A DNA stretch of 64,000 nt, taken from NCBI RefSeq assembly GCF_003268815.1, contig NZ_QLSV01000014.1, forward strand, positions 1-64,000. The letters run 5' to 3'. Shown here in pieces: positions 20,371 to 29,630 of this stretch. The notes beneath the pieces were generated by a model. That model was not told where the DNA came from, did no database searches, and was given only the letters and a program-made list of their open reading frames with translations. Source of the stretch: Flavobacterium lacus (GTDB lineage: Bacteria; Bacteroidota; Bacteroidia; Flavobacteriales; Flavobacteriaceae). Positions within the stretch are counted from its first letter, which is position 1, and every line of letters begins with the position of its first letter. Position numbers and translations under genes: made by a program.

Positions 20371-20410
20371 AAAAGACAGTCAAAGATAGGCTGTCTTTTT
20401 TATTCTTTTT
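20371..20410 (+). terminator. argS terminator
   Basis: AAAAGACAG (20371-20379) pairs perfectly with CTGTCTTTT (20391-20399) around an 11-nt loop. It is followed by a T-rich tract to 20410. Confidence 0.85.
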
Positions 20411-20424
20411 TGTTAAGAATTTAA

Positions 20425-20432
20425 TACATTTG
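20425..20432 (+). promoter_or_regulatory. Candidate -7 box for the SGNH/MBOAT operon
   Basis: TACATTTG fits TAnnTTTG, 20 nt before the GTG start at 20453 and immediately after the argS terminator. The spacing supports the GTG as the true start of the operon's first gene. Confidence 0.45.
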
Positions 20433-20452
20433 CACTCTATTTTTAGGCAGCG

Positions 20453-21925
20453 GTGAGCAACAAAATTTCTTATTTTTTTCAAACGGTGGCAGTGATTGTT
20501 ATCTCTGCCGTATGCTTTCTTTTTTTTAAAGAAGTATTACCCAAACGCATTTTTTCCGAAGCAAAACCATCAGCCAAAAATGTAGTGGTCGATAGCATTT
20601 TATTAGAAGCAGTAGCCTTAGATGAAAAAAGCGACAGTAAAGCTGAAAAAGGTGTTGATACCTTCCGAAGAAAAAAAATCGTTTTTGAACAAATCGATGG
20701 CATCACTTTTCCACCCGAAGAATACGAACAATACAAAGGATTTCAGTTTTTAATTCCGTTCTTCGAAAAACTTTATTTATTAGAAACGGAACAAAAAGGC
20801 GATATCAGAATTGCCTATTTTGGCGATTCCATGACCGATGGCGATTTAATTGTGCAGGATTTTAGAAATGCTCTTCAAGCAAAATACGGTGGAAAAGGAG
20901 TGGGGTTTGTTTCCATCACTTCCGAATCAGCAGGGTCAAGAAGCTCGATTTCACATCAATATTCAAGCAACTGGAAAACGCAGTCCTACCTCAATGTCAA
21001 ACGGCCGCTCAAACCTTTTGGTGTAAACGGACATGTGTTTTTTGCCAATGACACGCTTTCCAAACCATGGGTAAACTACAAAGCAGGTAACGGAGTGCAC
21101 ACTTCCGAATTGAACAATCCAACCTTGTTTTATGGAAATTCAGCCAATCATGAAGGGGAACTCATTGTGAAAATAGGAAAAGATACCCTAGTAAAAAAAT
21201 TGAATCCGGACAAACTGCTCAATACAGTAGCGATTTCAAATACTGCACTCAAAAGTTTTAAAGCCTCTTTTCACAAAGCCGATTCTATACCGATTTACGG
21301 ATTTAATTTTGATGATGGGAAAGGCGTGCACGTCGATAATTTTTCTAACCGAGGAAATTCAGGTTTGCCCATTTCAACGTTTAATGCAAAGTTGATGAAT
21401 CAGTTTCAAGAACGTTTTGACTACGATTTAATCATTTTGCATTATGGAACCAATGTGTTGAATTATGGTTCACTCAATTATGATTGGTATGAAAAAAGCA
21501 TGACACGAGTAGTGAATCATTTGAAAGCTTGTTTTCCGGGCGTAACCGTTTTGGTGATTTCTACTGCCGACAAAGCCACCAAATATGATTTGGAAATGAA
21601 AACCGATTCGGCAGTTGTTCCACTTACCTTGGCTCAACGAAAATATGCTGTGCAAGCCAAAGCAGGCTATTTTAATTTGTTTGAAGCCATGGGTGGCGAA
21701 GGTTCAATGACTAAATGGGTAGAAGAAGAAGTGCCGACATTAGCGGCCAAAGATTACACGCATTTTAATTATAAAGGAGCACAAAAAGTGGCCGGTTTAC
21801 TGTACCAGCAAATTCAAACCGGATACGCGCAATACAAAGAAATGCGAAAAAATAGAAAAATAACACCCAATAAAGCGGCTGTAGATTCCGTTTCATCTAA
21901 AACGACCACGGCTAATGCTCAATAA
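20453..21925 (+). CDS. Membrane-anchored SGNH/GDSL-family hydrolase or acetyltransferase
   Basis: A 490-residue protein starting at GTG (20453). No ATG lies nearby, and the hydrophobic anchor at residues 9-26 (FQTVAVIVISAVCFLFF) begins right after the start. The SGNH fold is indicated by block I YFGDSMTDGD (Ser126) and the C-terminal Asp434-x-x-His437 in KDYTHFNYKG. Together with the LysM-bearing SGNH protein and the MBOAT acyltransferase that follow with overlapping reading frames, it probably adds or removes O-acetyl groups on an envelope polymer on the periplasmic side. This is an analogy to AlgI/AlgJ/AlgX and PatA/PatB systems. The exact polymer is unknown. Confidence 0.8.
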   Translation: MSNKISYFFQTVAVIVISAVCFLFFKEVLPKRIFSEAKPSAKNVVVDSILLEAVALDEKSDSKAEKGVDTFRRKKIVFEQIDGITFPPEEYEQYKGFQFLIPFFEKLYLLETEQKGDIRIAYFGDSMTDGDLIVQDFRNALQAKYGGKGVGFVSITSESAGSRSSISHQYSSNWKTQSYLNVKRPLKPFGVNGHVFFANDTLSKPWVNYKAGNGVHTSELNNPTLFYGNSANHEGELIVKIGKDTLVKKLNPDKLLNTVAISNTALKSFKASFHKADSIPIYGFNFDDGKGVHVDNFSNRGNSGLPISTFNAKLMNQFQERFDYDLIILHYGTNVLNYGSLNYDWYEKSMTRVVNHLKACFPGVTVLVISTADKATKYDLEMKTDSAVVPLTLAQRKYAVQAKAGYFNLFEAMGGEGSMTKWVEEEVPTLAAKDYTHFNYKGAQKVAGLLYQQIQTGYAQYKEMRKNRKITPNKAAVDSVSSKTTTANAQ

Positions 21926-23321
21926 ATTCCTTTGTTTTCTTTTTGTGTGTCTAATGAATTCGAGCGTTTTTGCTCAAACCGATTCGTTGTATGTTGAGGT
22001 AGATACGACACAAGTTGTTATCGCTGTAAACGAGATTACAAACCAAAAAGCATTACATCCAATATTCGAAAAAATTAAAAAAATCCAAGCCGACAAAAAG
22101 GGAAAAATAAATATCGTTCACCTGGGTGATTCACACATTCAAGCCGATTTTTTCTCCGGTAAATTTCGTCAAAACCTACAGCAAAATTTTGGGGATGGCG
22201 GTCGCGGATTTGTTTTTCCTTACAGTTTAGCCAAAACAAACGGACCAAGTGATATGCGGTTTTCCTCCAATGAATCATGGGAAAGTCAGCGAAACATTTA
22301 TCCCGATAACGGAAATCCTGTAGGGTTGAGCGGTTTTGCTTTGTTTACCAAAAACAAAGAGTTCGCCATCGAAATGAATGTGAAATCCAAAGAAAGTGGT
22401 TTTTCTAAACTAAAAATTTTCACGCCCAACAATCAAAAAATGTTTGAAGTAGCCTTGGCTTCCAAAATCATTAAATTAGAATCGGATATTCCTAAAAATA
22501 TCGTTCATAAAATCAAAAATGGGGAGAGTCTGTCGGTGATTGCCGATAAATATAATGTATCAATCAAATCCATCAAATCCACAAACGGATTAAAAAACAA
22601 TAACATCAGAGCCGGAAAAACACTCAAAATTCCTTCCAATCAAATGGAAAAAAGAGTAGTGGAGCGATCCGAATTTATTCCGCTGGAAACAAAAATGGAA
22701 GAAGGTTTTCATTCCTATGAATCCGATTCGCTTTTACATAAAATTTACTTAATCCCAGCGTTGGAACAAACCGATTTTGCCTTAAACGGATTGGTGTTGG
22801 AAAATAATAATCCCGGAATCGTGTACCATACCATTGGTGTAAACGGAGCAAAAGGTTCCGATTTTAATAAATTTCCGCTATTCTTTGAGCAAACAAAAGC
22901 GTTAAATCCCGATTTGGTAATTATTTCCTTAGGGACTAATGAAAGTTTTGATAAATTGGTCACAGCCGAGTTTTTTTTTCAATTGAATGGGATGATGGAA
23001 TCGATGTTAGCCAAAAATCCAAAGGTCACTTTTTTAGTAACAACACCACCACCATCGCAGTTTAAACGAAAATTCCCGAATACATTTGTCGCGGAGTATA
23101 CCAAAGAAATTTTGACTCAAGCTGAAGTAAAAAACTACGCCGTGTGGGATTTATTTTCCAATTTTGGTGGCCTTTTTGGGATTAATCAACTGGCAAAAGA
23201 AGGGTTGATTGGAGCCGATAGAGTGCACTACACCAAAGCCGGTTACGAAAAACAAGGACAATTGTTAACCGAAGCTTTTTTACAAGCTTTACATAATTAT
23301 AACACCGAACCAGGCAAGTGA
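21915..23321 (+). CDS. Exported SGNH-family protein with an inserted LysM domain
   Basis: A 468-residue protein with signal peptide (MLNKFLCFLFVCLMNSSVFA). SGNH block I is HLGDSHIQADF (Ser73) and the catalytic Asp435-x-x-His438 lies in GADRVHYTKAGY. At about residues 196-241 a LysM motif (KNGESLSVIADKYNVSIKSI, GKTLKIPS) is inserted within the SGNH region. LysM binds N-acetylglucosamine-containing glycans, which suggests that the operon acts on peptidoglycan. It overlaps the upstream gene by 11 bp and the downstream MBOAT gene by 4 bp (GTGA), so translation is probably coupled. Confidence 0.85.
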   Translation: MLNKFLCFLFVCLMNSSVFAQTDSLYVEVDTTQVVIAVNEITNQKALHPIFEKIKKIQADKKGKINIVHLGDSHIQADFFSGKFRQNLQQNFGDGGRGFVFPYSLAKTNGPSDMRFSSNESWESQRNIYPDNGNPVGLSGFALFTKNKEFAIEMNVKSKESGFSKLKIFTPNNQKMFEVALASKIIKLESDIPKNIVHKIKNGESLSVIADKYNVSIKSIKSTNGLKNNNIRAGKTLKIPSNQMEKRVVERSEFIPLETKMEEGFHSYESDSLLHKIYLIPALEQTDFALNGLVLENNNPGIVYHTIGVNGAKGSDFNKFPLFFEQTKALNPDLVIISLGTNESFDKLVTAEFFFQLNGMMESMLAKNPKVTFLVTTPPPSQFKRKFPNTFVAEYTKEILTQAEVKNYAVWDLFSNFGGLFGINQLAKEGLIGADRVHYTKAGYEKQGQLLTEAFLQALHNYNTEPGK

Positions 23322-24832
23322 TACCGCTTTTTAATTTCAATCAATGGATGGATCAGAACATAGGAACGATCACTTGGGAACAAGTGCAAAGTTGGTTTGT
23401 ATTTGATTCGCAAAAACCGTTGTTGTTCAACAGTGCGTTGTTTTTGGGATTGTTTTTGGTTTTTTATTTCTTTTATATTCTTACCCAAAAAACACACCGA
23501 CTTCGGATTGCGTATGTGGTGGCATTTTCACTTTTCTTCTACTATAAATCAAGCGGAATTTTCTTTTTACTGATTATTTTTTCGTCAGTGTTAGATTATG
23601 CCATTGCGAAATTGATCTATGATGAACAGAATAAATTTTACCGAAAATTCTATTTAATCGTCAGTTTGGTCGTGAATTTGGGATTGTTGGGATATTTTAA
23701 ATACACCAACTTCTTTATTGATAATACCAACTTACTGTTCGACAGAAATTTTGAATTCAAAGACATTATTCTTCCGGTCGGAATTTCATTCTACACGTTT
23801 CAAACCCTGAGTTATACGATTGATGTGTATCGAAAGCAACTCGAACCTACAAAAAGTTTCATGGACTTTCTGTTTTTCGTTTCCTTTTTTCCGCAATTGG
23901 TGGCAGGACCGATTGTGCGGGCAAGCGATTTTATTCCGCAAATATACAAGCGACTTAATCTTACGAAAGAAGAATTTAATGCGGCGTTGTTCTTGATTAT
24001 TGGTGGTTTATTAAAGAAAGCAGTCATATCCGATTACATTTCCATCAATTTTGTCGATCGGGTTTTTGATGCACCCAACAGTTATACCGCTTTTGAAAAT
24101 TTAATGGCTTCGTATGGGTACGCAATCCAAATTTATTGCGATTTCTCCGGTTATTCCGATATGGCAATCGGATTGGCGTTGCTGATGGGATTTTGGCTTC
24201 CGCCGAATTTTAGAACACCTTACAAATCCGCCTCGGTGACAGAATTTTGGCGACGTTGGCACATTTCACTTTCCACTTGGCTACGGGATTATTTATACAT
24301 ATCGCTGGGCGGAAACCGCAAAGGAAAATACAGAACGTATATCAATTTATTCCTCACAATGTTGTTAGGCGGTTTGTGGCACGGAGCTTCGTGGAAGTTC
24401 GTGTTTTGGGGCGTTTTGCATGGTTTAGCCTTAGCCGTAGAACGCTTTTTTGGCAATTTCATCAAACTACCCAAAAACTATTTTGTGAGAACGATTCAAA
24501 TCTTTTTGACCTTCCACTTTGTAGCGTTTTGTTGGTTGTTTTTTAGAGCAAGAGATTTTCAAACGGCGTTTCAAATCATGCAAAACATTGGCGAAATCAC
24601 CTTTAACCCACAGCAGTGGTTGATTATTGCACAAGGCTATCAAAATGTTTTTTTATTGATTGCCATTGGTTTTGTATGGCATTTTCTGCCGAACAACTTC
24701 ATCAAATTACTTCAGAAAGGTTTTGATGCTACCCCTTTGGTGGGTAAAGCTGTTGTAGTAGCTTTTGTGTATTGGATTGTGTATGCCACAGCCTCTGCCG
24801 GACCGCAACCGTTTATTTACTTTCAGTTTTAG
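23318..24832 (+). CDS. MBOAT-family O-acyltransferase (AlgI/PatA-like)
   Basis: A 504-residue polytopic membrane protein with around ten hydrophobic segments. It starts with GTG at 23318, overlapping the previous stop as GTGA. MBOAT landmarks are VAGPIVRASDFIPQI, FCDFSGYSD-like (YCDFSGYSDMAIGLALLMG), WRRWHISLSTWLRDYLYISL (His315) and the invariant histidine in GGLWHGASW (His355). Proteins of this family move an acetyl group across the inner membrane and pass it to SGNH partners, here the two upstream gene products. The order SGNH-SGNH(LysM)-MBOAT suggests peptidoglycan or exopolysaccharide O-acetylation. Confidence 0.92.
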   Translation: MIPLFNFNQWMDQNIGTITWEQVQSWFVFDSQKPLLFNSALFLGLFLVFYFFYILTQKTHRLRIAYVVAFSLFFYYKSSGIFFLLIIFSSVLDYAIAKLIYDEQNKFYRKFYLIVSLVVNLGLLGYFKYTNFFIDNTNLLFDRNFEFKDIILPVGISFYTFQTLSYTIDVYRKQLEPTKSFMDFLFFVSFFPQLVAGPIVRASDFIPQIYKRLNLTKEEFNAALFLIIGGLLKKAVISDYISINFVDRVFDAPNSYTAFENLMASYGYAIQIYCDFSGYSDMAIGLALLMGFWLPPNFRTPYKSASVTEFWRRWHISLSTWLRDYLYISLGGNRKGKYRTYINLFLTMLLGGLWHGASWKFVFWGVLHGLALAVERFFGNFIKLPKNYFVRTIQIFLTFHFVAFCWLFFRARDFQTAFQIMQNIGEITFNPQQWLIIAQGYQNVFLLIAIGFVWHFLPNNFIKLLQKGFDATPLVGKAVVVAFVYWIVYATASAGPQPFIYFQF

Positions 24833-24988
24833 GGTTTTTGGGGAGAGGTAGTTCCACATTTCTCAAACGAGGCATCCCAAAAGAGCACAATGTTCTTCAA
24901 TGGGCTTTTAGTAATGTGCTGATGAACAGAAAGCGTTGACTAGCGATTTTTATAAGGTCATTGTAGTGGAATACGTTGCGACATAAGC

Positions 24989-25015
24989 AAAAAAAAACCA
25001 ATCTAAAAAGATTGG
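24989..25015 (-). terminator. Terminator of the cold-shock gene
   Basis: On the minus strand CCAATC-loop-GATTGG (24998-25015) is followed by nine T residues (24989-24997). It lies about 25 nt past the stop at 25041. The rest of 24833-24988 holds no gene. Confidence 0.85.
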
Positions 25016-25040
25016 CTTCATGCTTAAAGTAAAATATATC

Positions 25041-25232
25041 TTAGATAACGTTTACGTCTACTGCTGTTGGTCCTTTTTGTCCGTTTTCAACGGAATAAGT
25101 AACTTGGTCGTTCTCACGCACTACGCCATTAAGGCCAGTTGCATGAACAAACACATCTTGTCCACCATCTTTTGGAGTAATGAATCCGAAGCCTTTTGCT
25201 TCATTGTAAAATTTAATTGTTCCTTCGTTCAT
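25041..25232 (-). CDS. Cold-shock protein (CspA family)
   Basis: A 63-residue single OB-fold RNA/DNA-binding protein. Both nucleic-acid-binding motifs are intact: RNP1 KGFGFI and RNP2 DVFVH. The start MNEGTIKFYNEAKGFG is typical of Bacteroidota Csp proteins. Members act as RNA chaperones; whether this copy is cold-induced cannot be told from the sequence. It has its own promoter box and terminator. Confidence 0.95.
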   Translation of the reverse strand: MNEGTIKFYNEAKGFGFITPKDGGQDVFVHATGLNGVVRENDQVTYSVENGQKGPTAVDVNVI

Positions 25233-25255
25233 AATATGAAATAGTTTATAAGTCG

Positions 25256-25263
25256 CAAAGATA
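25256..25263 (-). promoter_or_regulatory. Candidate -7 box for the cold-shock gene
   Basis: Read on the minus strand this is TATCTTTG, a consensus TAnnTTTG, 23 nt upstream of the ATG at 25232. A -33 TTG is not clear. Confidence 0.45.
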
Positions 25264-25674
25264 GGTTAAATTATTGATTTTTAATATTTTGTTTTAAAAA
25301 AATAAAATTTTTTTAAAAATAGTCCGATTTTGTTGCACATTTTTTACAAATAATGGTTCGCTAAACGTCATTCTCAACGAAAAAAACGGTTTAAGCTTCA
25401 AATAAAAATAGTTTATTTTAGAGGCCGATGAAGCGGTGTCGAGAGAAGGAAAAATTAAATCCACGTCCAAAAAAAGCCTAAACTCTTTGCGTCTTTGCGT
25501 CGTAGCGAAAAACAAAAAAGCATAGCTTCTTCATGCCCTTTGTAACCCCGACCTATCGACATCAAACGGCATAGTAGTAGTAAGTATTTGTCTGTAAGCG
25601 ATTTGTGATACTGGTTTTCAACTCCTTCAAATCTGCCTTATTTTGGCTGTATGTTAGTAGTTAATTTTTTTTTG
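25264..25674. other. Divergent intergenic region with repeat-derived text
   Basis: No credible gene. It is AT-rich next to the cold-shock promoter. At about 25480-25510 it contains a phrase of the type CTCTTTGCGTCTTTGCGTCG, with related versions at about 41040-41080 and 42880-42930. I regard this as genome-dispersed repeat material. The remainder shows no strong hairpin. Confidence 0.5.
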
Positions 25675-25682
25675 TATGTTTG
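25675..25682 (+). promoter_or_regulatory. Candidate -7 box for the SBBP-repeat gene
   Basis: TATGTTTG fits TAnnTTTG, 32 nt upstream of the ATG at 25715. Confidence 0.4.
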
Positions 25683-25714
25683 ATAAGTACTTTTTATCAT
25701 TTATTTGATTCAAT

Positions 25715-27556
25715 ATGAAAAAAAATTATTTATTGGCATTTCTGTTTGTTCAATGTTTTTCCGGTATGGGTCAGACACCGGATTTTGTATGGGCAAAACA
25801 AGCTGGAGGTACAAGTTCGGATTATGCAAATAGTAGTGCCTGTGATTGGATGGGAAACACCTACGTAACCGGAATTTTTCGAGGAACGGCTACTTTTGGA
25901 GATTTTGAACTTACGGCAGATGGACTTGCCGACATTTTTATTGCAAAACTAAATCAAGCGGGTGATTTTCTTTGGGTAAAACAAGCCGGCTCAACAAACG
26001 TTGACTACGGAAATAGTATAAAGGTGGATTCATTCGGCAATAGCTATATTACAGGAAGTTTTGTTGGTGTTGCAACATTTGGAGCCATTGAACTAACCTC
26101 GTCAACACCAGGTAGTGGCGATTTATTTGTTTGTAAATTAGATACTGAGGGTAATTTTATTTGGGCGAAGAGTGCAGGAGGATCAGGTAATGAAAACGGC
26201 AATTGTATAGCCTTGGATTCCACAGGAAACACATATGTAGTTGGTACATTTCAACAAACAGCAAACTTCGGCACTATTCAACTTACAGCTTCTGGTGACG
26301 AATTTTTTATCGCAAAGTTAAATCCATCTGGTGATTTTTTGTGGGTAAAAAAGGCGGGAGGACTGCGAGGCAATACGTTTGGCTCTAAAGATTCTGCAAT
26401 CGCCGTAGACAGTTTTGGTAACGCTTATGTAACAGGAGCTTTTAAAGGCTTAGCCACTTTTGGGAATGTGACATTGACTGCTGATAATAACGGGGATGTT
26501 TTTATCTCAAAAGTAGACACCGAGGGCAATTTTCTCTGGACAAAACAAGCGGGAGGTCTCGCTTCTGATAAAGGTTTTGACATTGAGGTGGACAGTTCCG
26601 GAAACGCATTTGTGACTGGATATTTTAGTGGTACCGCTAACTTCGGTGCCGCAACAATTAATGCTAGTGGGAGTGTGGATATATTTATAACGAAAGTAGA
26701 TACACAAGGAAATTTTATTTGGACAAGTAAAGCAGGAGGAGCCCATTCGGAAATTGCTTATGCCATTGCGTTAGATGCTGCCGGTCATGTTTATATAACC
26801 GGACATTTTTGGGGAACATCCTCTTTTGGTACAATAGTTCTTTCCTCCTCTAATAATTTTGATTCGTTTATCGCCGCACTAAATCCGCAAGGTAATTTTA
26901 TTTGGGCCCGGAAAGCAGGAGGGATTGGAGTAGATCAATTTAATAGCATCGCTGTTGATGCGTATCAAAATGTTTTTGTTACCGGTCAATTTAACTTTGC
27001 GGCTACCTTTGGTGCCATTCAACTGGCCCCGTACGGCGATGCGGATATCGTTATTGCAAAAGTTGGTAATCCTTGCTCACCTCCTCCATTTGAAGTTGAT
27101 ATTCTACTAAATGAAACTATACTCAGCACATCGTCGACCGATGCAACCTACCAATGGATTGATTGCGATAATCAAAATGAACCGATTGAGGGGGAAACTA
27201 ATCAACACTTTATACCCACCCTAAACGGAAACTATGCAGTTGAGGTTACCCGGAATGAGTGTACACTAACTTCTGACTGTTTGCTTGTAACGCAGTTGAA
27301 TCTTCTTGATAGCCATTTTTCGGCAGTGACGTTATTTCCAAATCCAGGTACGGGAAGATTTACATTAAAAGGGGCTGCATTAAATGAAACGACCAACATG
27401 AAAGTAATGAACACAGTCGGGCAAATGCTTCAGATGAATGCCCAAATAGCTAATCATACCATTGAAATTGATTTAACAAAAGAAGCAAGTGGAGTCTATT
27501 TTTTATGGATACAAAATGCGCAATCTACTAAAGTGATTCAGCTGATAAAACGGTAA
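25715..27556 (+). CDS. SBBP-repeat beta-propeller protein with T9SS Por-type sorting tail
   Basis: A 613-residue secreted protein with a signal peptide (MKKNYLLAFLFVQCFSGMGQ). About eight repeats of ~55 residues follow the pattern D..GN.YVTG.F.G.A.FG...L......DIF.AK....G.FLW.K.AGG, matching SBBP (beta-propeller) repeats over roughly residues 22-450. A short Ig-like linker (TYQWIDCDNQNEPIEGETNQ) comes next. The C-terminus (LFPNPGTGRFTLKG, ASGVYFLWI, KVIQLIKR) is a Por-secretion-system (type A) sorting domain that is cleaved at the cell surface. Function beyond surface exposure is unknown. Confidence 0.9.
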   Translation: MKKNYLLAFLFVQCFSGMGQTPDFVWAKQAGGTSSDYANSSACDWMGNTYVTGIFRGTATFGDFELTADGLADIFIAKLNQAGDFLWVKQAGSTNVDYGNSIKVDSFGNSYITGSFVGVATFGAIELTSSTPGSGDLFVCKLDTEGNFIWAKSAGGSGNENGNCIALDSTGNTYVVGTFQQTANFGTIQLTASGDEFFIAKLNPSGDFLWVKKAGGLRGNTFGSKDSAIAVDSFGNAYVTGAFKGLATFGNVTLTADNNGDVFISKVDTEGNFLWTKQAGGLASDKGFDIEVDSSGNAFVTGYFSGTANFGAATINASGSVDIFITKVDTQGNFIWTSKAGGAHSEIAYAIALDAAGHVYITGHFWGTSSFGTIVLSSSNNFDSFIAALNPQGNFIWARKAGGIGVDQFNSIAVDAYQNVFVTGQFNFAATFGAIQLAPYGDADIVIAKVGNPCSPPPFEVDILLNETILSTSSTDATYQWIDCDNQNEPIEGETNQHFIPTLNGNYAVEVTRNECTLTSDCLLVTQLNLLDSHFSAVTLFPNPGTGRFTLKGAALNETTNMKVMNTVGQMLQMNAQIANHTIEIDLTKEASGVYFLWIQNAQSTKVIQLIKR

Positions 27557-27646
27557 CGGATACAGCTTTTTAATGAAGTGCATAATCAGAATTCAAATGC
27601 GCGCTTCGAGTTGCAGCCGATGATTATTTCTCTTCTTATACTACTA

Positions 27647-28411
27647 CTATTTTGTAGTCTTCAAAAATGCTGTCAATTCAGAAGGTTCTGCTCTATTGCG
27701 ATAATCGGCATCTAAAAAGGAATAGATAATTTTACCATTCTCGTCAATAATATACGTTGCCGCCAAGGGTAGTTGATTGGACGCATCACCATTGTGTTTG
27801 TTTAGGGCAAACGAATCATTATACATTTCTGCCACTACATCGGTAAGTTGAAACACAATGCCGTATTGATTGGCAACTTTATTCCCCAAGTCACTCAACA
27901 CTTCAAACTGCAGGTTGTTCTTTTCGGAAGTACTGATAGATTCATCCGGTAATTCGGGTGTTAAGGCAATTAAATTGGCTCCTTGTTTTTTAAAATTCGC
28001 CAACTCTTCCTGCAAGGCGTTAAGCGTTAAATTGCAGTACGGACACCATCCACCGCGGTACCACGTGAGCACCACTTTGCCTTTCTTTAAATACTCCGAT
28101 AATTGAACCGGTTCCCCTAACGCATTGTTTAAGGTGAAATCAGGGGCAACATCGCCGTTTTGTTTGGCATTTTCCAGTATTCCGCTTTCTTTTACAAACG
28201 TGATACCTTCTTCATAAGCTTTCTTTTTAGCATCGTCTGCCTTCAGTGAAAAATTTCTTTTCTTTTCTTCTAATTTTGACTTTAATAAAGCGTTGTTTTC
28301 TTCTTCCATCGTATTTTTTTCTATCTCGGTTTCTTGAACTTTTGCTTCTTTTCCTTTGTTACAGGATAGCAAAAGGCTAAAAAGAAGGACTGCTGCAATT
28401 GTATTTTTCAT
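27647..28411 (-). CDS. Peroxiredoxin-like (AhpC/TSA-type) lipoprotein
   Basis: A 254-residue protein starting with a lipoprotein signal and lipobox (SLLLSC, modified Cys at about 17), so it should be membrane-anchored. After a charged, coiled-coil-like linker (residues 20-85) comes a thioredoxin-fold redoxin domain: APDFTLNNALGEPVQLSEYL and WYRGGWCPYCNLTLNALQEE with an active-site CPYC pair. The latter matches the peroxiredoxin-like AhpC/TSA group with GGWCPYC. Likely reduces peroxides or disulfides in the periplasm. It is convergent with the SBBP gene, 90 bp apart, and marks the left edge of the accessory region. Confidence 0.88.
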   Translation of the reverse strand: MKNTIAAVLLFSLLLSCNKGKEAKVQETEIEKNTMEEENNALLKSKLEEKKRNFSLKADDAKKKAYEEGITFVKESGILENAKQNGDVAPDFTLNNALGEPVQLSEYLKKGKVVLTWYRGGWCPYCNLTLNALQEELANFKKQGANLIALTPELPDESISTSEKNNLQFEVLSDLGNKVANQYGIVFQLTDVVAEMYNDSFALNKHNGDASNQLPLAATYIIDENGKIIYSFLDADYRNRAEPSELTAFLKTTK

Positions 28412-28720
28412 ATTGATTTTAATTTTTACAGAAAGGACGCTTTTAGACTAAAACAGGAAGTAGCCCAAAGCGAAGTAAAGTTGCTTTTCGTTTTGGTTAA
28501 AGGTATTTCTACAAAAGTAAAGATATAACGTAAAATAGACCAAAAAGAAGGCTTTTTTGGCTTAAATTTAGGACTAGGAAGGCGTGAGTTTGGGAGTTTA
28601 TAGTTGGTATTTAGTTGATTGGAGACGAGAAATTTCTATGATTGTGATAAAAAAATCTGCAAAGTAGTGAGACATTTGCGAAGCGTTCTATGAACTTTTT
28701 GCGGAGTTGTGAACTAGTTT
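28412..28720. other. Intergenic, one candidate promoter box, no gene
   Basis: No credible ORF. On the minus strand TACTTTTG at 28512-28519 fits TAnnTTTG, about 100 nt upstream of the peroxiredoxin-like gene. The rest holds degenerate phrases of the AAGCG/CTTTTCG repeat type and nothing else recognisable. Confidence 0.4.
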
Positions 28721-29134
28721 TTAGTAAGGTTCATAAACCAATTTGGTAATTCCATCCGGATATTCTTCCACTAAATTTTCACCTACTTTATATATTTTGA
28801 TTGTATATTCTGTACCAGTAGTTGTTTTGAATTTATAATTACTGTTTCCTGTATTTTCCCAAATAAGTCCAAAGTCTGTATACTCTTGGTTGCATGGATC
28901 TGGAAATGTGTTTGGCGTTACAATAAATCCGGCAACAGTGTTATTGGATCTAAATTCTTTGTAATATTCTAATGTACAAGGCAGAATTTCTTGCGGTTCA
29001 TTCGATTCATAACGCTCAATCGTTCGCCATTTGCCAATGATGATATCGTTATTACTATCGTCATTAGTATTAGAGCAAGAAGACAAAAGCAAAAAACCGA
29101 CTAATAACACATAAAGTAATCTCATTTTTTTCAT
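28721..29134 (-). CDS. Lipocalin-like lipoprotein
   Basis: A 137-residue lipoprotein. The signal ends with the lipobox LLSSC (Cys at about 20), followed by a Ser/Asn/Asp-rich tether. The body matches the small Bacteroidota lipocalin-like fold: IIGKWRTIERYES, LEYYKEFRSNNTVAGF, YKFKTTTGTEYTIKIY and LVYEPY. The third codon is also a Met, so the true start may be 3 residues later. Ligand unknown. It stands alone on the minus strand. Confidence 0.8.
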   Translation of the reverse strand: MKKMRLLYVLLVGFLLLSSCSNTNDDSNNDIIIGKWRTIERYESNEPQEILPCTLEYYKEFRSNNTVAGFIVTPNTFPDPCNQEYTDFGLIWENTGNSNYKFKTTTGTEYTIKIYKVGENLVEEYPDGITKLVYEPY

Positions 29135-29255
29135 TTGTAGAGTGTAGTTTTATTTGTTTAAAAAATAGTTATCTGGTGGCTGTAGAATTAAGTGTTTTAC
29201 CAATTTGCATATCCATTTCATTATGGCTAAAGTTTCAAACAGTTGCTAAGTGTGG

Positions 29256-29630
29256 TTATTTTTTCAGTTCGTTAAATACTATCTCATCCTTAAATTCAAC
29301 TTTAGAAATATGTCTAACGCTATTATTCCAGTCGAGTGGTGTCCAATAGTTAGGATATTTCACCACAATTGCATTTCCGATTAATTTTTCTTTCAGATTG
29401 TTTAATTCTAACCCATTCTCCAATCCTCTATTAATGTAAAATCTACGTTCAGTATTTTCCATGACGAAAATAACATCATTTCCTTTATTGCTATAAATCT
29501 GCTTTACAATTCCGCTTTCAGAAATAGCTTTATTTTCAGATACGATGGGTACAGGTCTAAAAATTAGGACTGCCATTATAAAAATAAGTAAACTGAAACT
29601 AACTAAAACAATCTTCGCAATCTTCTTCAT
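29256..29630 (-). CDS. Small membrane-anchored protein of unknown function
   Basis: 124 residues with one N-terminal membrane helix (about residues 5-27, IVLVSFSLLIFIMAVLIF). A soluble ~95-residue domain of alternating strands follows (SGIVKQIYSNKGNDVIFVME, LIGNAIVVKYPNYWTPLDWN), possibly OB-fold-like. No family recognised. On the minus strand the downstream flank reads CTTAGCAACTG, similar to the boundary motifs of the other small genes in this region (see findings). Confidence 0.7.
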   Translation of the reverse strand: MKKIAKIVLVSFSLLIFIMAVLIFRPVPIVSENKAISESGIVKQIYSNKGNDVIFVMENTERRFYINRGLENGLELNNLKEKLIGNAIVVKYPNYWTPLDWNNSVRHISKVEFKDEIVFNELKK

